The notes under the pieces: model-generated
Told to the model about the DNA's origin: nothing
Database searches by the model: none
Seen by the model: only the letters and a program-made list of their open reading frames with translations
From: Candidatus Nitrosopumilus sediminis
GTDB taxonomy: Archaea > Thermoproteota > Nitrososphaeria > Nitrososphaerales > Nitrosopumilaceae
Assembly: GCF_000299395.1 (NCBI RefSeq)
Contig: NC_018656.1
Coordinates: 620,001 to 684,000, forward strand
Reading direction: 5' to 3'
Length of the DNA: 64,000 nucleotides
Made by a program: the position numbers and the translations under genes
Part shown: one piece after another, positions 9,435 to 17,366 of the stretch
Layout: the number at the start of each line of letters is the position of its first letter
Position numbering within the stretch: position 1 is the first letter of the stretch

Positions 9435-9443
9435 ATGGTGTTT

Positions 9444-10781
9444 CTATATTTGAATTCTATAGTAATCCCATCTCTCTGGGTCAAACAGAGTGACAAATTC
9501 TGCTTGCTCTTTATCTATCCTAGATCTAATGACATCTCTTAATGCAAAACTGGTCATATACTTGAATTTCATGGAGTGCGATTGCATGATAAACATGTGA
9601 CGCATTTCACTTCCTCCTTTCAATCCCCAATAACCCATTTTCAAAGCCAAAGGTTCTAAAAATATTGTATTTCCTAAACCATAATTTTCATCTCTAATCT
9701 CTTCACGCAATTTGTAATTCTCCAGCGGTCCTCCTTTTGAAAATCCGATTATTTCTCCATTTTTGTCATTTAGTCTTAATGTATTGATAATTACTCGAGG
9801 ATCTTTGACTGATTTTTCAAAATTTTCTTTTTCAAATTGCAGCGGTCTAGGCAATTCTAAAAATATTTTATATAATGATTCTATGAATTTTGGGTCATTT
9901 CTTGTTATCATTGACTCGATCGTAGGAATCATTTTCAAATTTTCGTATGAATAATCTGCTTGAATTGTAATCTCTTGTTGCCTGATTTTCATAAATGATA
10001 ATACTGCATCAAAGAAATTTTTTCGCATTTCTTTTGGTAACACTTTGAGAATTGCTTTTGCCATATCCGTCTCTTTGTTTAACAATTCTTCAAAATATGC
10101 CACTGCACTTCTAACTATCAACGATGGTCTCCATGCTAACGCATGTGCGTTCATTTTTGCCATCTCCATTGCTTTTGCAAAATCTCCCAATGCATAACCG
10201 CTAATTCTATCTACCACAGACAGATACCAACCCATATCCATTACATGTTCTTGATATGCCAAGTTATTTCTTGTTAAATCTGAATTTTCAAAACATTGTT
10301 TGATCTGTTCTTCTGCATTTTGTTTTAATTTTCCGCTCCAAGGATATGTGGTTCTCAAAATCAATACTTTGATTATCTCCAAGTCCAAGTTTGCTAAATT
10401 AATTAAATTCTGCAGTTTTTTATCCATTGAAATAAATTTCAAAACACTTTCTTCGTGAGGCTTATCAACACTTTTTTGTGGATCAAAATCATGAAACAAT
10501 GCTGAAACATACAGATATTTTATGTCTTCATCTGTGAATTGAACTTGATTTTGTTTGGCTGCTAAAAGTGAAACATATGTTACTTCTAATTCATGGTTGA
10601 TGTTGTGATATCCATAATACTCTGTTCCGAGTCCCTGACTCTCAAATAGGTCAATAGTATAATCTAACATCTCCACATAACAATCGTCTTCTAATCTATT
10701 CTCTACCATCAAACTGAGAATCTCATTTCTCATTGAATGGGTATTTGCAAATTGTTGCAATATTCTTTGATCTTGATTCAC
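9444..10781 (-). CDS. HD-domain phosphohydrolase-like protein
   Basis: A 445-residue soluble protein. The N-terminal 200 residues form an HD-type helical domain with YHNINH near 58-63, FHDFD with the defining His-Asp pair at 97-98, and a later Asp in MDMGWYLSVVDRISGY. The C-terminal half is a separate domain with no family I can name (KMGYWGLKGGSEMRHMFIMQSHSMKF). HD proteins hydrolyse phosphate esters, often nucleotides or cyclic nucleotides. The gene is first in a likely two-gene transcript with the FAD oxidase. The region upstream to 10922 separates it from the recombinase islet. Confidence 0.65.
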   Translation of the reverse strand: MNQDQRILQQFANTHSMRNEILSLMVENRLEDDCYVEMLDYTIDLFESQGLGTEYYGYHNINHELEVTYVSLLAAKQNQVQFTDEDIKYLYVSALFHDFDPQKSVDKPHEESVLKFISMDKKLQNLINLANLDLEIIKVLILRTTYPWSGKLKQNAEEQIKQCFENSDLTRNNLAYQEHVMDMGWYLSVVDRISGYALGDFAKAMEMAKMNAHALAWRPSLIVRSAVAYFEELLNKETDMAKAILKVLPKEMRKNFFDAVLSFMKIRQQEITIQADYSYENLKMIPTIESMITRNDPKFIESLYKIFLELPRPLQFEKENFEKSVKDPRVIINTLRLNDKNGEIIGFSKGGPLENYKLREEIRDENYGLGNTIFLEPLALKMGYWGLKGGSEMRHMFIMQSHSMKFKYMTSFALRDVIRSRIDKEQAEFVTLFDPERWDYYRIQI

Positions 10782-10922
10782 GTTTTTAAAGATGATCTAT
10801 GAATCTCGTGATTTTTCTTGCTTTGTTAGAAAGATTCAATAGAATTTGATGAAACCCTACATAACATTCAGACCCTTTTATTCCGTATTGACTAATAAAT
10901 CGTTTAATGGAAGTAAGAATCA

Positions 10923-12050
10923 TTGATCGTCGCAGAACCTACTTTTACCAAGACTCGCAACATTGAGAACTACCTTGATAGAATCCAACTAAAATCAAAA
11001 GGAACAATCAAAAATATTGAGTCCTACCTGAGAAGGTTTGATAGTTATCTGCAAGACACATACAACAAACCAAACGAGGTAATCCTTGATGAAATACTAT
11101 CCATGAAGAACAATCAAGACGTGGTACTTTTTGATATTTTGCAGGATTTTGTGAATTACCTTAGTGGAAAGACAAATCGTCTAAATGCCAACACCATTAG
11201 TTCTGGTTATGTCCGACACACAGTATATGCAATCAAGGGCTATCTTCGATTCTATGGATTCAAGATAACCTCTGATGATCTTAAAGATGCTCTAACCTTG
11301 CCTAGAATTGTGGAGGAAGAAAGAGAACCGCTAACAAGAGAACAATTACATCTGATACTGAATAATCAAACGGGCTTGAGGCGAGTGCTATATCTCGTAA
11401 TGTCCTCTAGCGGAATGCGACCAAGTGAGGTATTGCAAATTAGAAAGTGTGATTTAGAGTTGGAAAAATATGAGCGAATCCTAGTCAAGATTCCTGCAAA
11501 AATCACAAAGACCAAAAAACCTAGAATCACCTTTATCTCAAAAGAGGCCGAAAAGGAACTACTACCATATCTTAAAAAAATCAATGGCAACTCGTTTATT
11601 TTCAATCCTTCAAACAAGACAATGGAGCAAATACGGCTAAGTGAACTGCAAATTTTTGGCAGACTGCGTGAGAAGATTGGATTATCTGAGAAGTACGAGT
11701 CTGGAATATTTCATGTGTCCTTGGGTGATTCATTACGCTCTTGGTTTGTGACTAAATGTAATAGAGTTGATTATGGATTTGGCCATGCTCTAGCAGGCCA
11801 TGATCAATACATGAAAAGATATGATAGATTGACCCTTGAGGACAAGATTGAACTATACCTCAAAGCAGAAAAATCATTACAAGTTTTTGAATATCTGGAT
11901 GACGATAAAGAAAAGAAAATACAAGAACTGGAACAAAAATATGAAATTACCAATAAAAAATTAGAACTTGTATTGAATATGATTGAAAATTCACAGAAAA
12001 ACAAATCTCAAATTGTTATTGGCAGGAAAAATAATTTTGACGACTTATAA
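10923..12050 (+). CDS. Tyrosine recombinase / integrase
   Basis: A 375-residue site-specific recombinase of the phage-integrase family. The N-terminal SAM-like core-binding domain spans about 12-120. Catalytic-domain landmarks are SSGMRPSEVL (Arg166), HVSLGDSLRSWF (Arg272), HALAGH (His293) and MKRYDRL with the nucleophile Tyr300. At the usual HxxR position the His is replaced by Asp269. A coiled-coil tail follows the Tyr (about 325-365). The TTG start is the only one in frame that gives the complete domain. Repeats and hairpins directly downstream (12041-12428) are plausible binding or recombination sites. It could be a chromosome-resolving XerA, but the tail and the islet context favour an integrase. 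Confidence 0.85.
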   Translation: MIVAEPTFTKTRNIENYLDRIQLKSKGTIKNIESYLRRFDSYLQDTYNKPNEVILDEILSMKNNQDVVLFDILQDFVNYLSGKTNRLNANTISSGYVRHTVYAIKGYLRFYGFKITSDDLKDALTLPRIVEEEREPLTREQLHLILNNQTGLRRVLYLVMSSSGMRPSEVLQIRKCDLELEKYERILVKIPAKITKTKKPRITFISKEAEKELLPYLKKINGNSFIFNPSNKTMEQIRLSELQIFGRLREKIGLSEKYESGIFHVSLGDSLRSWFVTKCNRVDYGFGHALAGHDQYMKRYDRLTLEDKIELYLKAEKSLQVFEYLDDDKEKKIQELEQKYEITNKKLELVLNMIENSQKNKSQIVIGRKNNFDDL

Positions 12051-12105
12051 TATACGACTTATAAAACATCAAAAAATGTCTTATAAGTCCTGTATTATAA
12101 GACAT
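12041..12105 (+). promoter_or_regulatory. Repeats and perfect inverted repeat at the integrase stop codon
   Basis: Two direct copies of CGACTTATAA (12041 and 12055), the first ending in the integrase stop codon, are followed by an 11-bp perfect inverted repeat (ATGTCTTATAA, 12076-12086, and TTATAAGACAT, 12095-12105) around an 8-base loop. The arm contains the same TTATAAG core. This could be a terminator hairpin, an autoregulatory operator or a recombinase arm site. A 41-codon frame from the ATG at 12076 crosses it and looks like chance or a relic. Confidence 0.55.
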
Positions 12106-12130
12106 GATTTTTCATTTTCTGAAAAAACGC

Positions 12131-12239
12131 AACAGCTAGACCAGCTACTTTTGACAAATTTTTCATGCGTAAACATTCCATACAAAGAGGCGGGTTGGTA
12201 GCTGGACTAGCTGTTCTAAGGGTAGCTGGTCTAGCTGTT
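12131..12239. repeat. Three copies of an 18-bp repeat after the integrase (candidate att or arm sites)
   Basis: AACAGCTAGACCAGCTAC at 12131-12148 is the exact reverse complement of GTAGCTGGTCTAGCTGTT at 12222-12239. A one-mismatch direct copy (GTAGCTGGACTAGCTGTT) lies at 12198-12215, exactly 24 bases before the third copy. Each unit is itself partly palindromic (AGCT...AGCT). An inverted copy plus a tandem pair next to a tyrosine recombinase is the layout of recombinase core or arm sites. The matching distal copy was not found in the window. Confidence 0.5.
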
Positions 12240-12351
12240 TTCATTTTAATCATTTTTGATTTAAAATGAGGCTAATACAGGGTAAATAAAAAAATGATTA
12301 CTGCTGAAATTTATCGGTGAGGGGCTAAAAAATGAAAAACAGCTCAAACTC

Positions 12352-12428
12352 TGCTATTGCAAAATAGCAACAGCTAAAACTGCCCGTCTAAGGAGTTCCG
12401 AACTGATGTTGTAAAGCCCTATGAGGGC
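12352..12428 (+). ncRNA. Candidate structured RNA in a 400-base gene-free region
   Basis: The gene-free stretch 12240-12462 is less A/T-rich than its surroundings. It contains a 7-bp stem closed by a GCAA tetraloop (TGCTATT at 12352, AATAGCA at 12363) and a second tight stem GCCCT-ATG-AGGGC (12416-12428), with a G/C-rich single-stranded stretch between them. GNRA-type loops are typical of folded RNAs. No known class is recognised. It could alternatively be a terminator region or part of the recombination site. Confidence 0.25.
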
Positions 12429-12462
12429 ACAGTGGATTGAACAGTATTTTTAAGACTATGTT

Positions 12463-13065
12463 CTATGTAATTGAAAACCCGTGTTTTTCTAAAGAATTTT
12501 TTAACTCAAAAAGAATTTTTTGAATTTTATCATCTACATCTTTCATCTTGAACCCTGAGTTAATTTGAATTTGCTCTCCTCTTATTGCCTCATATTTTTT
12601 TGCTGATTTTTTGTATTCTTCTTTAAAATTATTTTTGACGATTAAACTATAGTAAGAAACTAACCCTGCAAGATATTGATAAAACGAAAATGATGTTGGA
12701 AAATTGTATTTTAAAACAATCTCATTTGTTGTTTCTTTGAATTTCCTTCCTCCTTCTTGAATGTGAGATACATAGTTGTTTCTTAGTTCTTTTATTGGTT
12801 TTTTATGCTCTAAAATAGGCTCAACCATTATTTTTATTATTTCATCAAGTTTTTCAAATTTAGAATTTTTTCTCAAATCATTTCTAATTTTGATAAAATT
12901 ATGTAATTGCTCTACAACTATTTCTCGGAACAAATGTTTGAGAAACAATGCTTTTCTTCCTTCTACCATGTGATTTGGATATTCTAAGTATATTGATTCA
13001 AATCTATTATGCACTATACTCAATCGTAAAAGATCAGATTCAAAATCAGTTAATTTTACACTCAT
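12463..13065 (-). CDS. HEPN-like helical protein (RX5H motif)
   Basis: A 200-residue, almost entirely helical protein. Residues 91-105 read IKELRNNYVSHIQEG, an Arg-x5-His arrangement with a polar residue after Arg, as in HEPN RNases. The upstream helix HNFIKIRNDLRKN and the amphipathic C-terminus fit a HEPN four-helix bundle. It lies 32 bases after the next minus-strand gene, which carries a clearer HEPN motif, so the two are likely co-transcribed. HEPN proteins are widespread in antivirus and toxin-antitoxin systems; a defence role here is inferred from motif and islet context. Confidence 0.45.
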   Translation of the reverse strand: MSVKLTDFESDLLRLSIVHNRFESIYLEYPNHMVEGRKALFLKHLFREIVVEQLHNFIKIRNDLRKNSKFEKLDEIIKIMVEPILEHKKPIKELRNNYVSHIQEGGRKFKETTNEIVLKYNFPTSFSFYQYLAGLVSYYSLIVKNNFKEEYKKSAKKYEAIRGEQIQINSGFKMKDVDDKIQKILFELKNSLEKHGFSIT

Positions 13066-13097
13066 GATTATTTCGTCTAATTTGTGTCAGATTAACA

Positions 13098-13805
13098 TTA
13101 TTGAAGTTCAGACATTCCATATAATGGAAAATGTTTGTTTACCTCAGAACTGTGTTTGTTCCAAAAATCTACAGCTTCTGGGGCATAATCTTGAAAATAG
13201 TTGGATGTTATTAGCGTGTAAACTTTTGAAATTGTGAATATTTTGTCTGGAATTTTCGGAAATGGAATTACTGTGATCTCATTTTTCATATCTCTATATG
13301 CTAGACCTTCTTTCTCAAAATACCATGTATCATGTGCCAAAGCATTCCTAAAACCTTCATCAAAGAATTCGTCCATTTTTACATTATAATTTGGAAGTTC
13401 TCTGAACGCCTTTACTAATGCTCCATATGTGGGAACATTTCCGAGTTTAATTTTAGGTGATTTTTCTTTTAATTTCTCAAGCAGTAAGGTTTCAATGAAA
13501 AATCTCTTTAAAAATTCGTAATGAACTAAGCCAAAGTTACAGAAAAATGTTGTAATTTCAACTACAACCTCATTTTTTGTCATTGGTAAATCAGGATTTT
13601 TTTCATTATGCCATGTAATGTATTCATTCAAAAAATCATTTGTAATGTCTTTTTTTCTATTTAGAATATTGAATTGGTGCCCAATACGCAATAGTTGATT
13701 TCCGTACCGAGTATGAAAATCAGTTTTTTGAAAAAGGTTTTCAACTTTTAAAACTGTATAAAATGATTTTACGGTTGTCTCAAATTCATTTGAATAGATA
13801 TCCAT
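13098..13805 (-). CDS. HEPN-domain-like protein (RNALAH motif)
   Basis: A 235-residue helical protein. Near residues 150-161 it has EGFRNALAHDTW, the canonical HEPN signature RNxxAH (Arg153, His158), seen in RNase toxins and Abi proteins. A long helical N-terminus and a beta hairpin after the motif (YFEKEGLAYRDMKNEITVIPF) resemble the AbiV/RiboL-PSP-like groups. It is first of a two-gene unit with the second HEPN-like gene. No nucleotidyltransferase antitoxin of the MNT type is adjacent, so the pair does not match the standard HEPN-MNT module. Confidence 0.6.
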   Translation of the reverse strand: MDIYSNEFETTVKSFYTVLKVENLFQKTDFHTRYGNQLLRIGHQFNILNRKKDITNDFLNEYITWHNEKNPDLPMTKNEVVVEITTFFCNFGLVHYEFLKRFFIETLLLEKLKEKSPKIKLGNVPTYGALVKAFRELPNYNVKMDEFFDEGFRNALAHDTWYFEKEGLAYRDMKNEITVIPFPKIPDKIFTISKVYTLITSNYFQDYAPEAVDFWNKHSSEVNKHFPLYGMSELQ

Positions 13806-13918
13806 AGAAGTGAATCTTCATAGTAATATTAAACATAATTGAATTGATTTCTATATTTCTAGGAATTTATTTTGATAGGATCCAGAATTCTTAAAGCAAA
13901 GTATTCTTATCATACATT

Positions 13919-14830
13919 ATGAGTTCTGAAGAGTTTCAACCATATCTCTATCTTTATGCCGCAATGACTCAACCTGAAGTAACTGGAATTGTTAGAACTT
14001 ATTGCTCTCCAGGTGAAATTTCTGATTTGTCAAATACCTTAACATCTTGGCAGCAGGCAAGATCTTCTCTTGAACAAATACAGACACAAGAAAATGAGGT
14101 CGCAAACAATATGACTATTTTTCCAATAGAACAAAATGAAAAATTAACAACCTTGCAAAACAGCCCTCTTTTTCCAAGAACATTTTCAAATATGCCTTCT
14201 GTTTTTGGATTGGTAGACATTGATACTCTTGTGGCCACACAAAGGAATGTTTATCTAAATTATGTTAATGAAATGGAACAACGAATACCTGATAATCCAT
14301 CTATTGATGATCTTATCGATATTTGTTTGCCTCTAAATCCCTCTCCTCCAGAACCAAAAGTCACTCAAACATCTCAGAGTTCTTGGATTTTTTCTAGCCC
14401 TAGTCCAGACTTTCGATATTTGGGTGGACATCTTAAAGATCAAATCTCTGAAGATGATATTGGTATGACTCAAGTAGGCGGATTTCCTGTTAAAGCAATT
14501 ACTCTTTTTGTGGGATATGGAACTAGCCCTATCAACGTATATCATGCAAATGGTAGACTTATTCTAAATAACGGCTTTCATAGAGTGTATGCATTAAGGC
14601 GAAGAGGTATTACTAGAATTCCTGTAGTTGTTCAACAAGTTTCAAATCCAGAATTAGAATTTCCCCAACAACTACTTGGATTAACAAGGAATTATTTATT
14701 GAATAACCCCCGACCTATTTTAGTAAAAGATTTCTTTACTGATGGATTGACTAAAACATTTCAAAGAAAAAAAATGATAACTACTGTACAAGTAAATGCT
14801 CAAGCAGGCGCTGTAACATTCGAAGTATAA
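13919..14830 (+). CDS. Protein with ParB/sulfiredoxin-fold domain
   Basis: A 303-residue soluble protein. A helical N-terminal region (about 1-140) is followed by a Pro/Ser linker and then a ParB/Srx-like core: INVYHANGRLILNNGFHRVYALRRRGITRIPVVVQQV (split at residues 207-243). The GxHRxxAL segment is the signature of this fold. It lacks the ParB HTH that would bind parS and is not near a ParA. Some Srx-fold proteins have CTPase, ATPase or nuclease activity. The promoter region is shared divergently with the HEPN gene at 13805, so the three genes form a small islet. Confidence 0.6.
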   Translation: MSSEEFQPYLYLYAAMTQPEVTGIVRTYCSPGEISDLSNTLTSWQQARSSLEQIQTQENEVANNMTIFPIEQNEKLTTLQNSPLFPRTFSNMPSVFGLVDIDTLVATQRNVYLNYVNEMEQRIPDNPSIDDLIDICLPLNPSPPEPKVTQTSQSSWIFSSPSPDFRYLGGHLKDQISEDDIGMTQVGGFPVKAITLFVGYGTSPINVYHANGRLILNNGFHRVYALRRRGITRIPVVVQQVSNPELEFPQQLLGLTRNYLLNNPRPILVKDFFTDGLTKTFQRKKMITTVQVNAQAGAVTFEV

Positions 14831-15072
14831 ACAAAAAGGTCTGGCATCAACTAAATTTACAAAACTCGCCAGCAGTACAAGTTAGAATTTAGAGAGTGTA
14901 GAACTAAAAGTTAGACACCGCAATGGAGTTTGGAGTGCCACTCTAATTTCATAAATCTAGTCTCTTTGTAGTCTTTGGTGCATTATTACAAGTACTAATG
15001 TATGGACAAACAAAAAAAACATGTTCCGACCTTTTACAAGGGGAATATGTCTTACATGCAACATAGTGCCTT

Positions 15073-15252
15073 TTATCGGAATTTTTCACATGAACATTTC
15101 TTACAACCCGATCTTTTTTCTTTTGATGAAAAGTATTCCATACCTTTTGTTGAGTCTATTTTCAGATTATGGGAAGTCTCATAATGACCACAATCCTTAC
15201 ATGATCGCCCTTCGGGATTACTCTGGATCAATCTCTTAAGAAAATTTCCCAT
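15073..15252 (-). CDS. Small zinc-ribbon protein (59 aa)
   Basis: A 59-residue protein not visible among longer ORFs. It reads MGNFLKRLIQ, then SCKDCGHYE near residue 18, a spacer of about 27 residues, and GCKKCSCEKF at the C-terminus. CxxC...CxxCxC is a zinc ribbon. The ATG is preceded by a TATA-like ACTATAATTTA about 10 bases earlier, so the transcript may begin at an internal TTG at 15231; both give the same zinc domain. It is the last gene before the cassette island begins and runs opposite to it. The bases between 14831 and 15072 hold only an imperfect inverted repeat and no gene. Confidence 0.6.
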   Translation of the reverse strand: MGNFLKRLIQSNPEGRSCKDCGHYETSHNLKIDSTKGMEYFSSKEKRSGCKKCSCEKFR

Positions 15253-15335
15253 AAATTATAGTTAAAGACGGATTATTTTATAGATGATGGTACTGCCCAA
15301 AACCTTCCACGATGATTTTTGACTGTAAGAGTAAA

Positions 15336-15366
15336 AGATTCGAAGTACTTATGAATATCATAATTT
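15336..15366 (+). promoter_or_regulatory. Promoter repeat P1, copy 1
   Basis: AGATTCGAAGTACTTATGAAT followed by ATCATAATTT is nearly identical to sequences at 18484, 24018, 25548 and 47856. The T/A core TACTTATGAA sits about 30 bases before the TTG start at 15380 and acts in the place of BRE/TATA. The start codon lies 38 bases after the G of GAAGTACTT. Confidence 0.6.
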
Positions 15367-15379
15367 TAGCTTTGGATAA

Positions 15380-15634
15380 TTGAAGATATTTTATACTAAA
15401 CATTTTGATGATCCTACATGTGAAAAATTTACTGAATTCCATGTGGATACTCATAGAACATGGTGGTGTTGTAAACAACTCAAAGAACATGATAAACATT
15501 TTCAACTATGGAACGTTAAATGGGCAAAATTCCACTTTAAAGATATCAGCGCAGATGGAAACATTGCATTTTTTCCAATGAACTATTGTCCATACTGTGG
15601 TGAGAAAATAGAATATGAGGAATTTACAAAATGA
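15380..15634 (+). CDS. Zinc-binding protein, first gene of island array 1
   Basis: An 84-residue soluble protein: MKIFYTKHFDDPTCEKF, then WWCCKQLKEHDKHF, then PMNYCPYCGEKIEYEEF near the C-terminus. The final CPYCG is a zinc-ribbon half, and the earlier Cys and His residues probably complete the site. The start is a TTG 38 bases after promoter P1; no ATG is available upstream. It ends AAA-TGA inside the ATGA overlap with the next gene. It is the first cassette of the longest array (15380-21406) and one of few non-membrane proteins in it. Confidence 0.65.
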   Translation: MKIFYTKHFDDPTCEKFTEFHVDTHRTWWCCKQLKEHDKHFQLWNVKWAKFHFKDISADGNIAFFPMNYCPYCGEKIEYEEFTK

Positions 15635-16311
15635 AAACTAGCAATATTTTACTTGTAATTTCTATTTTTGTAGTTGGTTTTATTCTAATATCCATAAACT
15701 ATTCTGCAATATCTGACTTTTACACATATTCTGTTCCACTAAACAAAGCCAAAATAGTTCCAAACTTCCCTATACAACCAAATGAATTCCAAGAGACACA
15801 TGACAAAAAAGATTCCACATGTTATGCCACTCCGTCAATGAACCAGTATTGCTACAAAAAACCAAAGATACATGACCCACAAAACAGAGACCACCTGAGT
15901 TCATTTATCACTGGAAATAACGGGATTAACGGCGAGATTCACTTTGATAGGGTAGGTCTTGAAGGAGGAATATTTACAATAAAGAACATGAAACTGATTG
16001 ATGAAAATACCGCACTGTTTACGTTTGCAGACAAGGACTATCGCATAGGAAACAAGGACAGAACAACATATGAGATTACAGAGGACTTTGAATTTGATAC
16101 AATTGTTGAAAAATACGATTCGTTTATCACGCATTGCGGAAACTTTGATGGAACTGGTGCAACCATAGTGCAATATCTTGGAACTACGACAATTGATGAT
16201 GTGGATTACTTTTTGACATGGCATGCTGTGATAGAGCCAGAAGACAGATTCCAGTGTGAGTATCCAGAAATCATTCAGTACAGCTTGAATCATGATTTTG
16301 GAGAGTTGTAG
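15631..16311 (+). CDS. Membrane-anchored exported protein, paralogue of the gene at 25590
   Basis: A 226-residue protein with one N-terminal membrane helix (MKTSNILLVISIFVVGFILI) and an outside beta-rich domain with four Cys. It is clearly paralogous to the 25590 gene: both have ILISINY, FY-YS-PL after the helix, and end on a YSLNHDFG or TLEHNFG motif. Start ATG overlaps the previous stop by four bases (ATGA). It ends TTG-TAG followed by AAA-ATG of the next gene, the frame-0 stop of the junction repeat. Function unknown; likely a cell-surface protein. Confidence 0.65.
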   Translation: MKTSNILLVISIFVVGFILISINYSAISDFYTYSVPLNKAKIVPNFPIQPNEFQETHDKKDSTCYATPSMNQYCYKKPKIHDPQNRDHLSSFITGNNGINGEIHFDRVGLEGGIFTIKNMKLIDENTALFTFADKDYRIGNKDRTTYEITEDFEFDTIVEKYDSFITHCGNFDGTGATIVQYLGTTTIDDVDYFLTWHAVIEPEDRFQCEYPEIIQYSLNHDFGEL

Positions 16312-16314
16312 AAA

Positions 16315-16581
16315 ATGAAGACTAGATACAAAATTCCAATTATTATAGCTCTAGTATTTGTTGCAATTGTGCCTCAGACTCCACACATAATTTGGAGTGT
16401 ATGTGAAATATTACCTGATTGTGGCAATGATTTGTCATATGTTTCGGGGATTAACTTTTTTGGAATGCCTGTAGATACAAATCTTTTTGATGATCATCAG
16501 GAAAAACCGCTTGGATTCTTTCTGTTAGGAGTATCGTTTACTTCTATTGGAACATTGGTATTGTGGGGAATTAGAAAATGA
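16315..16581 (+). CDS. Small two-helix membrane protein
   Basis: An 88-residue protein with an N-terminal helix (MKTRYKIPIIIALVFVAIVP), a short outside loop containing two Cys, and a C-terminal helix (FFLLGVSFTSIGTLVLWGIRK). Both termini are predicted inside. The stop is AGA-AAA-TGA, overlapping the next ATG by four bases. This helix-loop-helix-RK* layout recurs at 19647, 26238 and 26465, so it is a repeated cassette type. No known family. Confidence 0.55.
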   Translation: MKTRYKIPIIIALVFVAIVPQTPHIIWSVCEILPDCGNDLSYVSGINFFGMPVDTNLFDDHQEKPLGFFLLGVSFTSIGTLVLWGIRK

Positions 16582-17366
16582 AAACTAAACTCTTGATAAT
16601 TGCTGTTGGAATGGCTGTGTTTGCAGGAGTTGGAATTGCATATGGCATTAATCAGTATGATTACTATCAGGATCAAAAACAATATGAAGAATGGAGGGAT
16701 ATTCGAGAATCCATACTGTCTGAAATAAGAGAAACCAAAATCCGTAATCACACAGTACAGACCATGGACGTTGGTTCGATGTCTGATGAAGAACGATGTG
16801 CATGGACTTTCGATAATTCTATGAATGAGTTTGTAAGAGAACAAGAAAAGTACAGGGATTCACCTAACACAGCATTGAGACCCTTATCAGAAGACCAGAT
16901 AGTACCAACTTCAATACAGTTCGCCAAATGGCGTGGTGATGGATGTGCATTTTCAATTCCAGAGTGGGCACATTTATCAATATACGAGGACTGGGTTTGG
17001 GAAAACATTGCACCAACATTCAAAATTAGAGGACTGCACTCACGTATGGTAGTTGACGAACCGATGTTCATAACGATTGAGAAAATGGGTTATGATATGT
17101 GTGATTCATGGGATGCACGAATAGTTGATTTTAAAGACAATTCTACAATGTGGGAGAAGATGTATCATTCAGGATGTGTTATTGCAGACCATACAACACC
17201 GAAACTATTCCAATATACAATATCTAATGACGTTAATCCCGTGGTAATTTCTACTCTTGGCAACTATACATTTCAGATAGAAATTGGTCATACATTTTTG
17301 AAAAAGGATTTTGCTGTAATAGAATATTTTGAAGACATAGTAATGTATGACGAATGGGACAGATAA
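16578..17366 (+). CDS. Single-pass exported protein, cassette of array 1
   Basis: A 262-residue protein beginning MKTKLLIIAVGMAVFAGVGIAYG, an uncleaved anchor or signal peptide, then an extracytoplasmic domain with five Cys and two N-glycosylation-type sequons. DERCAWTF, the segment MGYDMCDSWDARIVDF and a beta-rich C-terminal half (YTFQIEIGHTFLKKDFAVIEYFED) suggest an Ig-like end domain. The stop TAA shares its last base with the next ATG (TAATG), a variant of the junction. No family recognised. Confidence 0.55.
   Translation: MKTKLLIIAVGMAVFAGVGIAYGINQYDYYQDQKQYEEWRDIRESILSEIRETKIRNHTVQTMDVGSMSDEERCAWTFDNSMNEFVREQEKYRDSPNTALRPLSEDQIVPTSIQFAKWRGDGCAFSIPEWAHLSIYEDWVWENIAPTFKIRGLHSRMVVDEPMFITIEKMGYDMCDSWDARIVDFKDNSTMWEKMYHSGCVIADHTTPKLFQYTISNDVNPVVISTLGNYTFQIEIGHTFLKKDFAVIEYFEDIVMYDEWDR

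Noticed and set aside
12076-12201. 41-codon ORF after the integrase (MSYKSCIIRH...)
   Set aside because: It is made up largely of the inverted repeats and has no motif; the palindromes explain the open frame.
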